Made by a program: the position numbers and the translations under genes
The notes under the pieces: generated by a model
What the model saw: the letters and a program-made list of their open reading frames with translations, nothing else
Databases searched by the model: none
Told to the model about the DNA's origin: nothing
Shown here: positions 28,216 through 37,818 of the stretch, in pieces
Layout: the number at the start of each line of letters is the position of its first letter
Position numbering within the stretch: the stretch's first letter is position 1
Assembly (NCBI RefSeq): GCF_018275325.1
Contig: NZ_JAGVQR010000004.1
Location: 992,001-1,056,000, forward strand
Origin: Nocardioides palaemonis
GTDB taxonomy: Bacteria > Actinomycetota > Actinomycetes > Propionibacteriales > Nocardioidaceae
Reading direction: 5' to 3'
DNA length: 64,000 nucleotides

Positions 28216-29679
28216 CTAGGCAGCGCGCTCCGGCTCGCAGGGCACGAAGTCGACCTTCTCCCGCACGCCGCAGTCCGGGCAGCACCAGTCCGCGGGGATG
28301 TCCGCCCACGCCGTCCCGGCGGCGAAGCCCTCGTGCTCGTCGCCCGCCGCCACCTCGTAGACGTACTCGCAGCCCGGGCAGCGCGCGGCCAGCACCTCTC
28401 CCTGGGGCGCCCCGGGCTCGTCGGTCGAGGTGCGAGCCGACCGAGCCTCGAGACCCGCGGCGCCGTACCGACGGACGTACGCCTCCCGCCGGCGCGGGCT
28501 GATGTTGGCCAGCGTCACGTCGCCGCCGAAGTGGTCCACCACCCGCTGGTCCATCACCCGGCGCCACACCGGCGGGACGAGCGCCAGCACGATCATGCCG
28601 GCGTAGCCGGTGGGCAGGACCGGGCTCTCCTCGAAGTCGCGCAGCGTCTGGTAGCGCCGGGTCGGGTTCGCGTGGTGGTCGCTGTGGCGCTGGAGGTGGT
28701 AGAGCAGCACGTTGGTCGCGATGTTGTTGGAGTTCCAGCTGTGGCTGGGGAGGACCCGCTCGTAGCGCCGTCGGTCGCCCTCGCCGACCTTCTGCCGCAG
28801 CATCCCGTAGTGCTCCATGTAGTTGACGACCTCGAGCAGCGAGAAGCCGACGACCGCCTGGATCACGAGGAAGGGCAGCACCTCGACGCCGAACGCGGCG
28901 ACGACCACGGTCCACAGGACGACGCTCATCAGCCACGCGTTGAGCACGTCGTTGTCCAGGCGCCACGGGCCCTGCGAGCGGCGGGCCAGGCGCCGCTCCT
29001 CCAGGCGCCAGGCCGAGCGCAGCGACCCGCCGACGGTGCGCGGCCAGAACCGGTAGAAGCTCTCGCCGAGCCGGGAGCTCGCCGGGTCCTCCGGGGTCGC
29101 GACCCGGACGTGGTGGCCGCGGTTGTGCTCGATGTAGAAGTGGCCGTAAAACACCTGCGCCAGCGCGACCTTGGAGAGCCAGCGCTCGTTGGCCTCCTTC
29201 TTGTGGCCGAGCTCGTGGGCGGTGTTGATGCCGATGCCGCCGATGCAGCCGATCGAGACCGCGAGGCCGATCCGGTCGACCGTGCCGAGCGGCTGGTCGG
29301 CGAGCAGCCCGAAGGCGTCCCACCCGCCGACGACGGCCATCGCGCCGAGGAAGCCGGCGTACTGGATCGGCAGGAAGAGGTAGGTGATCCACCGGTAGTA
29401 GCGGTCCTGCTCGAGCGCCTCGATCACGTCGTCGGGCGGGTTGGAGCGGTCGAGCCCGGCGACCAGGTCGATCGCCGGGACGATCCCCAGGATGACGATC
29501 GGCCCGACCCAGAACCACACGCCCCAGCCGGTGGCGACGTAGCCGCCGAAGGCCACGAACGCCAGGCTCGGCACGACCAGGCCGATCAGCCAGAGGTAGC
29601 GCTTGCGGTCGGTCCACAGCGCGGTCGTGCCGTCGGGCACCGTGCCGCTGGGGGCGAGTCGGGTGGGGTAGCCGGGCAT
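28216..29679 (-). CDS. alkB: Alkane 1-monooxygenase fused to rubredoxin
   Basis: Membrane di-iron hydroxylase of 487 residues that oxidises n-alkanes to 1-alkanols, with its electron donor built in. Six membrane helices precede residue 290. The histidine motifs are HELGH (155-159), EHNRGHH (184-190), NYMEHYG (286-292) and LQRHSDHH (329-336). Rubredoxin occupies about 430-480 with iron-binding cysteines at CPGC (434-437) and CPDC (467-470). The linker holds GLEARSARTSTDE (409-421), encoded by a mobile-type repeat shared with the SNF2 gene. AGGAGG precedes the ATG. It heads an operon with tetR, an MFS gene and an M15 peptidase. A rubredoxin reductase gene is not in the window. Confidence 0.95.
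   Translation of the reverse strand: MPGYPTRLAPSGTVPDGTTALWTDRKRYLWLIGLVVPSLAFVAFGGYVATGWGVWFWVGPIVILGIVPAIDLVAGLDRSNPPDDVIEALEQDRYYRWITYLFLPIQYAGFLGAMAVVGGWDAFGLLADQPLGTVDRIGLAVSIGCIGGIGINTAHELGHKKEANERWLSKVALAQVFYGHFYIEHNRGHHVRVATPEDPASSRLGESFYRFWPRTVGGSLRSAWRLEERRLARRSQGPWRLDNDVLNAWLMSVVLWTVVVAAFGVEVLPFLVIQAVVGFSLLEVVNYMEHYGMLRQKVGEGDRRRYERVLPSHSWNSNNIATNVLLYHLQRHSDHHANPTRRYQTLRDFEESPVLPTGYAGMIVLALVPPVWRRVMDQRVVDHFGGDVTLANISPRRREAYVRRYGAAGLEARSARTSTDEPGAPQGEVLAARCPGCEYVYEVAAGDEHEGFAAGTAWADIPADWCCPDCGVREKVDFVPCEPERAA
28417..28455 (-). repeat. GGTCTCG...CCTCGACC repeat element in the AlkB-rubredoxin linker
   Basis: This 39-base segment matches 6448-6486 in the SNF2 gene at 37 positions. It supplies GLEARSARTSTDE in the linker between the AlkB and rubredoxin domains, and its two differences from the other copy are synonymous. 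Confidence 0.75.
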
Positions 29680-29699
29680 CGCGGGCCTCCTGCCATCGG

Positions 29700-29755
29700 G
29701 TTGACAGAACCGTATGATCTGTCAACTCGTTTGACAAGAGGTCGCCTTTTGTCAA
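29700..29755 (-). promoter_or_regulatory. alkB promoter with two TTGACA/TGTCAA inverted repeats
   Basis: Two palindromes occur with centres 30 bases apart: GTTGACAG...CTGTCAAC (29700/29701-29726) and TTGACAA...TTGTCAA (29731-29755). On the minus strand TTGTCA, 17 bases and TACGGT form a good -35/-10 overlapping both sites. A repressor bound here, most likely the TetR encoded in the operon, would block RNA polymerase. Confidence 0.6.
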
Positions 29756-29758
29756 CCT

Positions 29759-29854
29759 TTCAGTGATTCCCGGCTGACCGGCTCTCGCTGAACTTGTCGG
29801 CCCGTGCAACACCTGACAAGTTCAGCGATCACCGGCTGACCGGGGATCGCTGAA
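29759..29854. repeat. Direct repeat of a 34-base palindrome (TTCAGYGATY...CTGAA)
   Basis: Two copies (29759-29792 and 29821-29854) each fold back on themselves. The second is nearly perfect: TTCAGCGATCaCCGG, loop CTGA, CCGGgGATCGCTGAA. In addition GCTGAACTTGTC (29787-29798) and GACAAGTTCAGC (29815-29826) pair perfectly across the middle. The second hairpin lies just after the ABC permease stop codon and can act as its terminator. Confidence 0.8.
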
Positions 29855-29862
29855 GGGGCGTC

Positions 29863-30623
29863 TCAGGCGTTCTCCTTGCGGAACGTCGCGGTGCCCCACC
29901 AGACCGCGGCGACGAACAGCCCGAGCGCCCAGGTCGTGCCCCAGAGCAGGCTGCTGCCCGCGACGTCCCCGGCGAAGGAGCCGCGGACGGCGTCGACGAT
30001 CCAGCGGAACGGCATGAAGTCGCTGATCCGCTGCAGCCAGGTCGGGCCGAGCGTCATCGGGAGCAGGATGCCGCTGAGCAGCAGCACCGGCATCATCACC
30101 ATGTTGATCAGCGGCGCCATCACGTCCTCGGACTTGGTGGTCAGCGCCACCGCGTTCGACGCGGCCGCGCAGGCACCGCCGACGAGCAGGGTCAGCACGA
30201 CGCCGACGACGATCCCGCCGAACGAGCCCCGCATCCCCATGGCCAGGCCGAGGCCGATCAGGATCAGCGCCTGCACCAGCAGCTGGGCGAGGTCGCGCAG
30301 CAGCCGCCCGACCAGCAGCGCGGTGCGCGACGCCGGCGTGACCCGCTCGGCCTCCACGACGCCCTCACGCCACTCGGCGATCAGCCCGAAGCCGGCGAAG
30401 AAGGCGCCGAACATGCCGAGCTGCACGAGCAGGCCGGGCACGAGGAAGGTGAACTCGTTGTCGGCGGCCCCGGGGAACGAGGACACGATCGGCTTGAGCA
30501 GGGGACCGAACAGCAGCAGGTAGAGCACCGGCTGAAGGATCCCGATCAGCACCCACGCGGGGTTGCGCAGGTTCATCCGGATCTGGCGCCGGAAGACGAT
30601 CAGGCTGTCGCGGGCAAAGGTGT

Positions 30624-30627
<4 letters not shown>
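29863..30627 (-). CDS. ABC-2 type transporter permease (drug exporter)
   Basis: Membrane component of 254 residues with six helices, starting with the typical soluble segment and TM1 (RNPAWVLIGILQPVLYLLLFGPLL). An ABC-2 signature appears in the last third (LLLSGILLPMTLGPTWLQRISDFMPFRWIVDAVRG). It overlaps the ATPase gene by four bases. DrrB-like exporters move antibiotics or lipids; the substrate is unknown. Confidence 0.92.
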
Positions 30628-31637
<1,010 letters not shown>

Positions 31638-31654
31638 CGATCCCCCTCAGGTGG

Positions 31655-31670
31655 TGTTCAAACTTGAACA
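31655..31670. promoter_or_regulatory. PadR-type operator TGTTCAAACTTGAACA
   Basis: Perfect 7-base arms (TGTTCAA/TTGAACA) around AC, 18 bases upstream of the ATPase start and downstream of the padR stop. PadR proteins known to control exporters bind such short palindromes. The match of site, regulator and exporter supports local repression. Confidence 0.6.
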
Positions 31671-31723
31671 AGTCTGCGGGTCGCGGCGCTCCAGCACAAC
31701 CGACTTTCGTCGGAGCCGGGGGA

Positions 31724-32356
31724 TCAGCGGCCCAGCAGCCCGAGGTAGCGCTCGCGGTCCGCGGCCATCTCGCGGCCGGGGTCGTCGGCCGGCGGCACCC
31801 AGCGCCACGGCTCCCCGGCGAGGTCGAAGTCACCCGCGCGCAGGCGCCCGACCGTCGCACCCAACCACTCCCGCTCCTCGCGCAGCAGCGCCAGCCAGTG
31901 GCGTACGCCGTGCACCGCGTGCGGCGGCGCGGCCTCCCCCTCACCCGGGTCCCACTCCGCGAGCGAGCGGTCGATCTCCTGGATCCGGACCTCGAGGTGG
32001 CGGACCGCCGCGTCGCGCGAGATCAGCGGGAGCATGCCGAACGCGGCGTGGAACGCGACGGCGTTGAACAGCGTGACGGTCTCCAGCCCCGCGCCGAGCA
32101 GGCGGGCGAGCTCGTCACGGCCGGCGGCGGTGATCTCGTAGACCGCCACCGGGCGGCCGTCGTCGGAGACGTCGTGGCGCACGACCTGGCCGAGCTTCTC
32201 CAGCGTGGTCAGCCCGCTGTAGATCGACCCGGGTCCGAGGTTCGCCCACTCGTCCACCCGCCACGACACGAGCTCGCGGCGGATCTGGTAGCCGTTGACC
32301 GGCTCGAACATCGCCACCGCGCCCAGCAGCAGCATGCGGGTGGTGTGGACGGCCAT
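31724..32356 (-). CDS. PadR family transcriptional regulator
   Basis: Regulator of 210 residues. The winged helix starts at the N-terminus (LGAVAMFEPVNGYQIRRELVSW ... GSIYSGLTTLEKLGQVVRHDV), followed by a C-terminal PadR dimerisation domain (VRHLEVRIQEIDRSL). It is encoded 86 bases upstream of the ABC exporter on the same strand and probably represses it. Confidence 0.9.
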   Translation of the reverse strand: MAVHTTRMLLLGAVAMFEPVNGYQIRRELVSWRVDEWANLGPGSIYSGLTTLEKLGQVVRHDVSDDGRPVAVYEITAAGRDELARLLGAGLETVTLFNAVAFHAAFGMLPLISRDAAVRHLEVRIQEIDRSLAEWDPGEGEAAPPHAVHGVRHWLALLREEREWLGATVGRLRAGDFDLAGEPWRWVPPADDPGREMAADRERYLGLLGR

Positions 32357-32461
32357 GCCCGGATCGTAGGCCGGTGCGACCCACGCACCCGCGCACGGCC
32401 ACGTCTCAAACCCCTGTTGCCGGCGTCACAGTCGAGGAGCGCTGGCGATAGGTTGTGCGCC

Positions 32462-33217
32462 ATGGACCACCCCTTCGGCATCGACTTCGGCGGCACCGGG
32501 ATCAAGGGCGCGCCGGTCGACCTCGCGGTCGGCGACTTCGCCCACGACCGGGTCCGCATCGACACGCCCAGGCCGGCGACCCCGGCGGCCGTGGCGCAGG
32601 TCTTCCGCACCATCGTCGACAGCTTCCCGGCCTCCTCCAGCCCGGTCGGCGTGACCGTGCCCGGCATCGTGAAGCACGGCGTGGTCCACTCCGCGGCCAA
32701 CATCGACAAGTCCTGGATGGGCGAGGACGCCGACGCGATCTTCACCGCGGCCCTCGGTCGCGAGGTGCACGTCGTCAACGACGCCGACGCCGCCGGCCTC
32801 GCCGAGGCGGAGTACGGCGCCGCGCGCGGCCGCCGCGGCCAGGTCCTCGTGATCACCCTCGGCACCGGCATCGGCTCGGCGATGATCTGGGACGGCGAGC
32901 TCGTGCCCAACACCGAGCTCGGACACCTCGAGCTCGGCGGCGCGGTCGCCGAGGTCACCACGGCCACCAGCGCCCGTGAGCGCGAGGGACTGTCGTGGGA
33001 GGTCTGGTCGGAGCGGCTGACCACCTACTTCCGCCACCTCGAGCGGCTCTTCACCCCCGACCTGTTCGTCGTCGGCGGCGGCGTGAGCAAGTCGTGGGAG
33101 AAGTTCGGCCACCTCATCGAGATCGACACCGAGATCATCCCGGCGAGCCTGCAGAACCGTGCGGGCATCGTCGGCGCGGCGCTCGTCGCGCACCGCAAGG
33201 CGGGCCAGGCGGACTGA
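32462..33217 (+). CDS. ppgK: Polyphosphate glucokinase
   Basis: ROK-related kinase of 251 residues that phosphorylates glucose using polyphosphate or ATP. The phosphate-1 motif is FGIDFGGTGIKGAPVD near the N-terminus. The catalytic region contains NDADAAGLAEAEYGAARG and LVITLGTGIGSAMIWDGELVPNTELGHLELGG split over residues 98-160. Length and wording are typical of actinobacterial PpgK. The ATG at 32462 follows a short divergent spacer from padR. Confidence 0.94.
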   Translation: MDHPFGIDFGGTGIKGAPVDLAVGDFAHDRVRIDTPRPATPAAVAQVFRTIVDSFPASSSPVGVTVPGIVKHGVVHSAANIDKSWMGEDADAIFTAALGREVHVVNDADAAGLAEAEYGAARGRRGQVLVITLGTGIGSAMIWDGELVPNTELGHLELGGAVAEVTTATSAREREGLSWEVWSERLTTYFRHLERLFTPDLFVVGGGVSKSWEKFGHLIEIDTEIIPASLQNRAGIVGAALVAHRKAGQAD

Positions 33218-33230
33218 CGTACGTCCCGGC

Positions 33231-33731
33231 TCAGCCGCCGGGGCGCGGCACCGGCCCGCTGACCTGCTCGAAGGCGGCGGTCGCGCCGCGCAGGTAGCGC
33301 TCGACGATCGCCTTCTCCTCCTCGGAGAACGACGCGTCGTGCCGGTCGAGCGCGGCGAACATCGGCATCAGGTGGCCGACGATCTCGCCACGCCCGGAGT
33401 CGGTGATGTGCAGCTCGGTGCGACGCCGGTCGACCTCGTGCGGGCGACGCTCGACGTGCCCGCGGGAGACGAGCCGGTCGACGATGCCCGTGGCCGCCGC
33501 GGTGGAGACCTCGAGCCTGCGCGCGACCTCGGCCGGTCCGATCTGCTCGCGACTGAGGTGCTCGAGCGTCACCAGCTCGGACTCGCTCAGCCCCGCACGT
33601 CGGGAGACGACGTGGGTGACCCGGCTGCCGGCCGACACCAGGTCGCGCAGCGCAGCCAGCGTCGGCGGCTGGTGCCGCTCCGCCCCGCGCTCGGTCCACG
33701 CGGGCGCTGCCGGTGACGGCTGGTCCGTCAT
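33231..33731 (-). CDS. MarR family transcriptional regulator
   Basis: Winged-helix repressor of 166 residues. The recognition region reads ELVTLEHLSREQIGPAEVARRLEVSTAAATGIVDRLVSRGHV, followed by the wing DRRRTELHITDSGR. The ATG at 33731 has AGGTGGG upstream and is preferred to a start 11 codons earlier. It is divergent from an MMPL exporter with a candidate operator between them. Confidence 0.92.
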   Translation of the reverse strand: MTDQPSPAAPAWTERGAERHQPPTLAALRDLVSAGSRVTHVVSRRAGLSESELVTLEHLSREQIGPAEVARRLEVSTAAATGIVDRLVSRGHVERRPHEVDRRRTELHITDSGRGEIVGHLMPMFAALDRHDASFSEEEKAIVERYLRGATAAFEQVSGPVPRPGG

Positions 33732-33797
33732 GACCCACCTCGCACTCGGATGACCTTCTCCCACTCACCTCGGGGGGTGACGTCGGCACCCCCGTAC

Positions 33798-33846
33798 TTG
33801 CCTGCCCGGACAGCATACCGCTAACTTGATGAGTAACTTGGTTAGC
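33798..33846 (+). promoter_or_regulatory. MMPL promoter with candidate MarR operator
   Basis: TTGCCT (33798-33803), 18 bases, TAACTT (33822-33827) form a plausible promoter. GCTAAC (33820-33825) and GTTAGC (33841-33846) are perfect inverted arms, and TAACTTG occurs twice between them. A bound MarR dimer would cover the -10. Confidence 0.5.
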
Positions 33847-33882
33847 AACCACCCTGCCTAGCGAAACGCCCGAGGAGCCCCT

Positions 33883-36021
33883 GTGTCCCCCCACCGAACC
33901 CCCGCCGCGGCACGGTTCGTCGCCGGACGGCGTACGGCCTGGGTCGTCGCGCTCGTGCCGATCCTGCTCGCACTGGCCGTCCTCGCCCTCGTCCCCGAGG
34001 GCGAGCGCGAGACGACCAGCACCGACACGGCCCCCATCGGGGCCGACAGCACGTTGGCCGCCCAGCTGCTCGACGAGCTGCCCGACGACGAGGGGCAGGT
34101 CGCGATCGTGCTCTGGACCGCCGAGGACGGCGAGCTCTCCCAGCAGGTCCAGGGCGACCTCACCCAGCAGGCGGTCGGCCTGCTCTCCGAGGCCGGTGGC
34201 GAGAGCAGTGGCGAGGGGGGCCAGGGTCCCCCGCCGGGCGCGACCGAGGGCGGCCAGGACGGTCAGGGCGGTCAGGGCGGTGAGCAGGGCGGCGGCCAGC
34301 AGTCGCCGCTCGTCGTCGCCGAGGACGGCACCGCCGCGTTCGTCGCGGTGCCGGTGACCTCGTCGTCGGCCACCGACAACATCAAGAAGGTCGAGGAGCT
34401 CCGCACCTCGCTGCGCGAGGACGCGCCCGACGGCGTCGAGGTGCAGGTCACCGGCCCGGCCGGCATCCAGGCCGACATCGGCCAGGTCTTCGACGGCGCG
34501 GACTTCCGCCTGCTCGGCGCGACCGCCCTGGTCGTCGCGATCCTGCTGATCATCACCTACCGGAGCCCGGTGCTGTGGCTGGTGCCGCTGATCGTGGTCG
34601 GCATCGCCGACCGGTTCGCCGCGATCGTCGCGACCAACGTCCTCGAGCTCACCGGGGTCGCGTGGGACGAGTCGACGGTCGGCATCCTCAGCGTGCTGGT
34701 CTTCGGTGCCGGCACCGACTACGCGCTGCTGCTGATCTCGCGCTACCGCGACGAGCTCAAGACCACCGAGAACCGCTTCGACGCGATGGCCCACGCGCTG
34801 AGCCGCACCTTCGAGGCGGTGCTGTCCAGCGCCACCACCGTCGTGCTCGGGCTCCTGACCCTGCTGCTCTCCACCATCCCGACCACCCGTGGCCTCGGGC
34901 TCGCCTGCGCCGTCGGCGTGCTGATCGCCGCGACGTTCGCGCTGGTCGTGCTGCCTGCGGCCCTCGTGGTGTTCGGCCGCTGGGTCTTCTGGCCCCGGGT
35001 CCCCCGCGTCGGTGACACCGTCCTGGTCGACTCGAACTCGCTGTGGCACCGGGTCGGCGAGGCGGTCTCGCGTCGCCCGCGCACGTTCGTGGTCGGCACC
35101 ATCGCCGCGCTCGCCGTCCTCGCCTCCGGCACGCTCTCGATCAGCACCGGCCTCAAGCCCTCGGACCAGTTCCTCCAGCGGCCCGAGGCGATCGCGGCCG
35201 CCGACCGGCTCGGCGAGTCGTTCCCCGCCGGCACGAGCGACCCGCTCCAGGTCGTCACCCGGGCCGACGCCGACCAGGTGCTCAGCGCGGTCGAGGACGT
35301 CGACGGCGTCAGCTCGGCGATGATCACCACCAGCACCGACGGCATCTCCCAGATCAACGCCGTCCCCGACGCCGAGCCCGGCAGCGAGGAGGCCCGTGCG
35401 CTCGTCGGCGACGTCCGCGACGCCGTGGCCGACTTCGACGACACCCACGTCGGGGGTGGGGACGCCGAGGCGGTCGACGCCAAGGACTACGCCGCGCAGG
35501 ACCGCCTGCTGATCCTCCCGCTGATCCTGCTGCTGGTGCTCGGCGCGCTGGTCGTGCTGCTGCGCTCGGTCGTGGCTCCGCTGCTGCTCGTCGCGACGGT
35601 GCTCGCGACGTACGCCGCCGCGATGGGCGCGTCGTGGTGGCTGTTCCGCAGCGTGTTCGACTTCGCCGCGATGGACACCGGGGTGCCGCTGCTGGCGTTC
35701 CTGTTCCTGGTGGCGCTCGGCGTCGACTACAACATCTTCCTCGTCACGAGGGCCCGCGAGGAGGCCCGCGAGCACGGCACCCGTACGGGCATGCTGCGCG
35801 CGCTGACCGCCACCGGCGGCGTGATCACCAGCGCCGGCATCCTGCTCGCGGCGGTGTTCGCGGTGCTCGGCGTGCTGCCGCTCGTGGTGCTGGCCCAGCT
35901 CGGCGCGATCATCTTCGTCGGCGTCCTGCTCGACACCCTCGTGGTGCGCACCGTGCTGGTGCCGGCGCTCGCGATGACGCTCGGCGAGAAGTTCTGGTGG
36001 CCGCGGAAGGTGACCGGCTGA
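33883..36021 (+). CDS. MMPL/RND family transporter
   Basis: Inner-membrane transporter of 712 residues with two RND halves. Each half has a leading helix, an extracytoplasmic loop and a five-helix bundle, with the proton-relay type segments VFGAGTDYALLLISRYRDEL and FLVALGVDYNIFLVTRAREEA. The first extracytoplasmic loop carries a Gly/Gln-rich low-complexity stretch (about residues 105-141). Actinobacterial relatives export lipids or drugs. Control by the divergent MarR gene is likely. Confidence 0.93.
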   Translation: MSPHRTPAAARFVAGRRTAWVVALVPILLALAVLALVPEGERETTSTDTAPIGADSTLAAQLLDELPDDEGQVAIVLWTAEDGELSQQVQGDLTQQAVGLLSEAGGESSGEGGQGPPPGATEGGQDGQGGQGGEQGGGQQSPLVVAEDGTAAFVAVPVTSSSATDNIKKVEELRTSLREDAPDGVEVQVTGPAGIQADIGQVFDGADFRLLGATALVVAILLIITYRSPVLWLVPLIVVGIADRFAAIVATNVLELTGVAWDESTVGILSVLVFGAGTDYALLLISRYRDELKTTENRFDAMAHALSRTFEAVLSSATTVVLGLLTLLLSTIPTTRGLGLACAVGVLIAATFALVVLPAALVVFGRWVFWPRVPRVGDTVLVDSNSLWHRVGEAVSRRPRTFVVGTIAALAVLASGTLSISTGLKPSDQFLQRPEAIAAADRLGESFPAGTSDPLQVVTRADADQVLSAVEDVDGVSSAMITTSTDGISQINAVPDAEPGSEEARALVGDVRDAVADFDDTHVGGGDAEAVDAKDYAAQDRLLILPLILLLVLGALVVLLRSVVAPLLLVATVLATYAAAMGASWWLFRSVFDFAAMDTGVPLLAFLFLVALGVDYNIFLVTRAREEAREHGTRTGMLRALTATGGVITSAGILLAAVFAVLGVLPLVVLAQLGAIIFVGVLLDTLVVRTVLVPALAMTLGEKFWWPRKVTG

Positions 36022-36026
36022 CGGGC

Positions 36027-36066
36027 GCCGCCGCGATCAGCCCACGCGACCGCTGATCGCGGCGGC
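36027..36066. terminator. Bidirectional terminator between MMPL and malic enzyme genes
   Basis: GCCGCCGCGATCAG (36027-36040) pairs perfectly with CTGATCGCGGCGGC (36053-36066), giving a 14-base stem and 12-base loop. It begins six bases past the MMPL stop and includes the 3' end and stop codon of the malic enzyme gene. Neither side has a clear U-tract. Confidence 0.75.
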
Positions 36067-37416
36067 GACCCGCTTGGTCACGTCGGGGTGGAAGACGCTC
36101 GGGATGATGAACGCCGCGTGCAGCTCGTCGGGGGTCACGGTGTCGGCGATCGCCTGGGCCGCCCGCAGCAGCATGTCGGTCGTGACCTCGTCGGCACCGG
36201 CGTCGAGCAGGCCGCGGAAGACGCCGGGGAACGCGAGCACGTTGTTGATCTGGTTGGGGTAGTCCGAGCGTCCGGAGGCGACGACCGCGGCGTAGCGGTC
36301 GGCCTCGGCCGGGTCGACCTCCGGGTCGGGGTTGGCCAGGGCGAAGATGACCGGCTTGGGGGCCATGGTCGGGATCCACTCGGGGTCGAGGATGCCGGGG
36401 GCGGAGACGCCGATGAACACGTCGGCGTCGACCAGCACCTCCTGCAGCGAGCCGGTGGCGCGGCGCGGGTTGGTGGCGCCGGCCAGGTCGCGGTGGGCCG
36501 GAGAGAGCGTCTCGTCGTCGGCCGACAGCGCGCCGAAGCGGTCGACCACGACCACGTCGTGCGCGCCCGCCGCGAGCAGCAGGGTGACGATGGCCGTCCC
36601 GGCCGCGCCGGCGCCGGAGACCACGATCCGCACGGACGCGAGCTCCTTGTCGACGCAGCGCAGCGCGTTGGTCAGCGCGGCGAGCACGACGATCGCGGTG
36701 CCGTGCTGGTCGTCGTGGAAGACCGGGATGTCGAGCGACTCGCGCAGTCGGCGCTCGATCTCGAAGCAGCGCGGTGCGGCGATGTCCTCGAGGTTGATCC
36801 CGCCGAAGCCCGGCGCGATCATCTCGACGGCCTTCACGATCTCGTCGGTGTCCTGGCTGGCCAGGCAGATCGGCCAGGCGTCGATGTCGGCGAACCGCTT
36901 GAACAGCGCGGCCTTGCCCTCCATCACCGGCATCGCGGCGCCGGGGCCGATGTTGCCGAGGCCGAGGACGGCCGAGCCGTCGGTCACCACGGCGACCGAG
37001 TTGCCCTTGACGGTCAGCTTGCGGACGTCATCGGGATTGTCGTGGATCGCCATCGACACCCGGCCGACGCCCGGGGTGTAGGCCATCGACAGGTCGTCGC
37101 GGGTGCGCAGCGGCACCTTCGAGCTGACCTCGATCTTGCCGCCGAGGTGGAGCAGGAAGGTCCGGTCGCTGACCTTGTGGACCGTGACGTCGTCGACCGC
37201 GTCGACGGCGGCGACCAGCTCCTGGGAGTGGGTGGCGTCGGCGGCCGAGCAGGTGACGTCGACGGTCAGCCGGTCGTGGCGCGACTCCGTCACGTCGATG
37301 GCGGTGACGATGCCGCCGTTGCGCGCGATGGTGGTCGCGACGTGGCCGACCACGCCGTGGTCGGGAGCGGTGTACAACCGCATGGTGATCGAGTACGACG
37401 ACGCGGTTGCTGCCAT
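36037..37416 (-). CDS. NAD(P)-dependent malic enzyme with N-terminal ACT domain
   Basis: Malic enzyme of 459 residues, converting malate to pyruvate and CO2. An ACT-like regulatory domain covers about 1-85 (SITMRLYTAPDHGVVGHVATTI...). The catalytic domain has RDDLSMAYTPGVGRV, the metal-binding FGGINLEDIAAPRCFEIE and PVFHDDQHGTAIV. The NAD-binding fold has VVSGAGAAGTAIVTLLLAAG. The fused ACT domain suggests amino-acid or other small-molecule control. Confidence 0.94.
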   Translation of the reverse strand: MAATASSYSITMRLYTAPDHGVVGHVATTIARNGGIVTAIDVTESRHDRLTVDVTCSAADATHSQELVAAVDAVDDVTVHKVSDRTFLLHLGGKIEVSSKVPLRTRDDLSMAYTPGVGRVSMAIHDNPDDVRKLTVKGNSVAVVTDGSAVLGLGNIGPGAAMPVMEGKAALFKRFADIDAWPICLASQDTDEIVKAVEMIAPGFGGINLEDIAAPRCFEIERRLRESLDIPVFHDDQHGTAIVVLAALTNALRCVDKELASVRIVVSGAGAAGTAIVTLLLAAGAHDVVVVDRFGALSADDETLSPAHRDLAGATNPRRATGSLQEVLVDADVFIGVSAPGILDPEWIPTMAPKPVIFALANPDPEVDPAEADRYAAVVASGRSDYPNQINNVLAFPGVFRGLLDAGADEVTTDMLLRAAQAIADTVTPDELHAAFIIPSVFHPDVTKRVAAAISGRVG

Positions 37417-37524
37417 GCCCCCGACCCTCTCGCCCCGTCGGGGTTACGGGCAAGTCACCTCGGGCCGGCGACGGGGTTGTGGTCGTAGTGTTCGCCGACC
37501 CGCCGCTCGGGCTAGCCTCCGGGC

Positions 37525-37806
37525 ATGGACCCCGTCTTCTCCGACGCGCCCGCGCAGAGCCGCTACGAGCTGCGCGCCGGCGACGAGCTCGTCGGCTTCA
37601 TCGACTACCTGCTGCGCGACGGCACGATCGCGCTCGTCCACACCGAGGTCGACCCGGCCCACTCCGGTCAGGGCCACGCCGCGACCCTGGCGCGTGGCGC
37701 CCTCGACGCGGCTCGGGCGCGTGGCCTGAGCGTCCGCCCGGTCTGCCCCTACGTCGCGTCGTACATCGAGAAGCACCCCGAGTACGCCGACCTCGTGGCC
37801 GGCTGA
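37525..37806 (+). CDS. GNAT-family N-acetyltransferase-like protein (YjdJ type)
   Basis: Short protein of 93 residues with the minimal acetyl-CoA-binding GNAT core: LVGFIDYLLRDGTIALVHTEVDPAHSGQGHAATLARGALD over residues 22-61 and RPVCPYVASYIEKHPEYADLV at the end. The Q/GxGxA-like loop is GQGHAA. Members of this short group are poorly characterised. It converges on the secreted beta-helix gene. Confidence 0.88.
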   Translation: MDPVFSDAPAQSRYELRAGDELVGFIDYLLRDGTIALVHTEVDPAHSGQGHAATLARGALDAARARGLSVRPVCPYVASYIEKHPEYADLVAG

Positions 37807-37818
37807 CGAGCGCGCGCG

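Noticed and set aside
33025..35775. Long minus-strand open frame opposite the MMPL and glucokinase genes
   Set aside because: Composition is His/Asp/Arg/Gly-rich as expected for the antisense of high-GC genes; no domain, and the plus-strand genes are clear.
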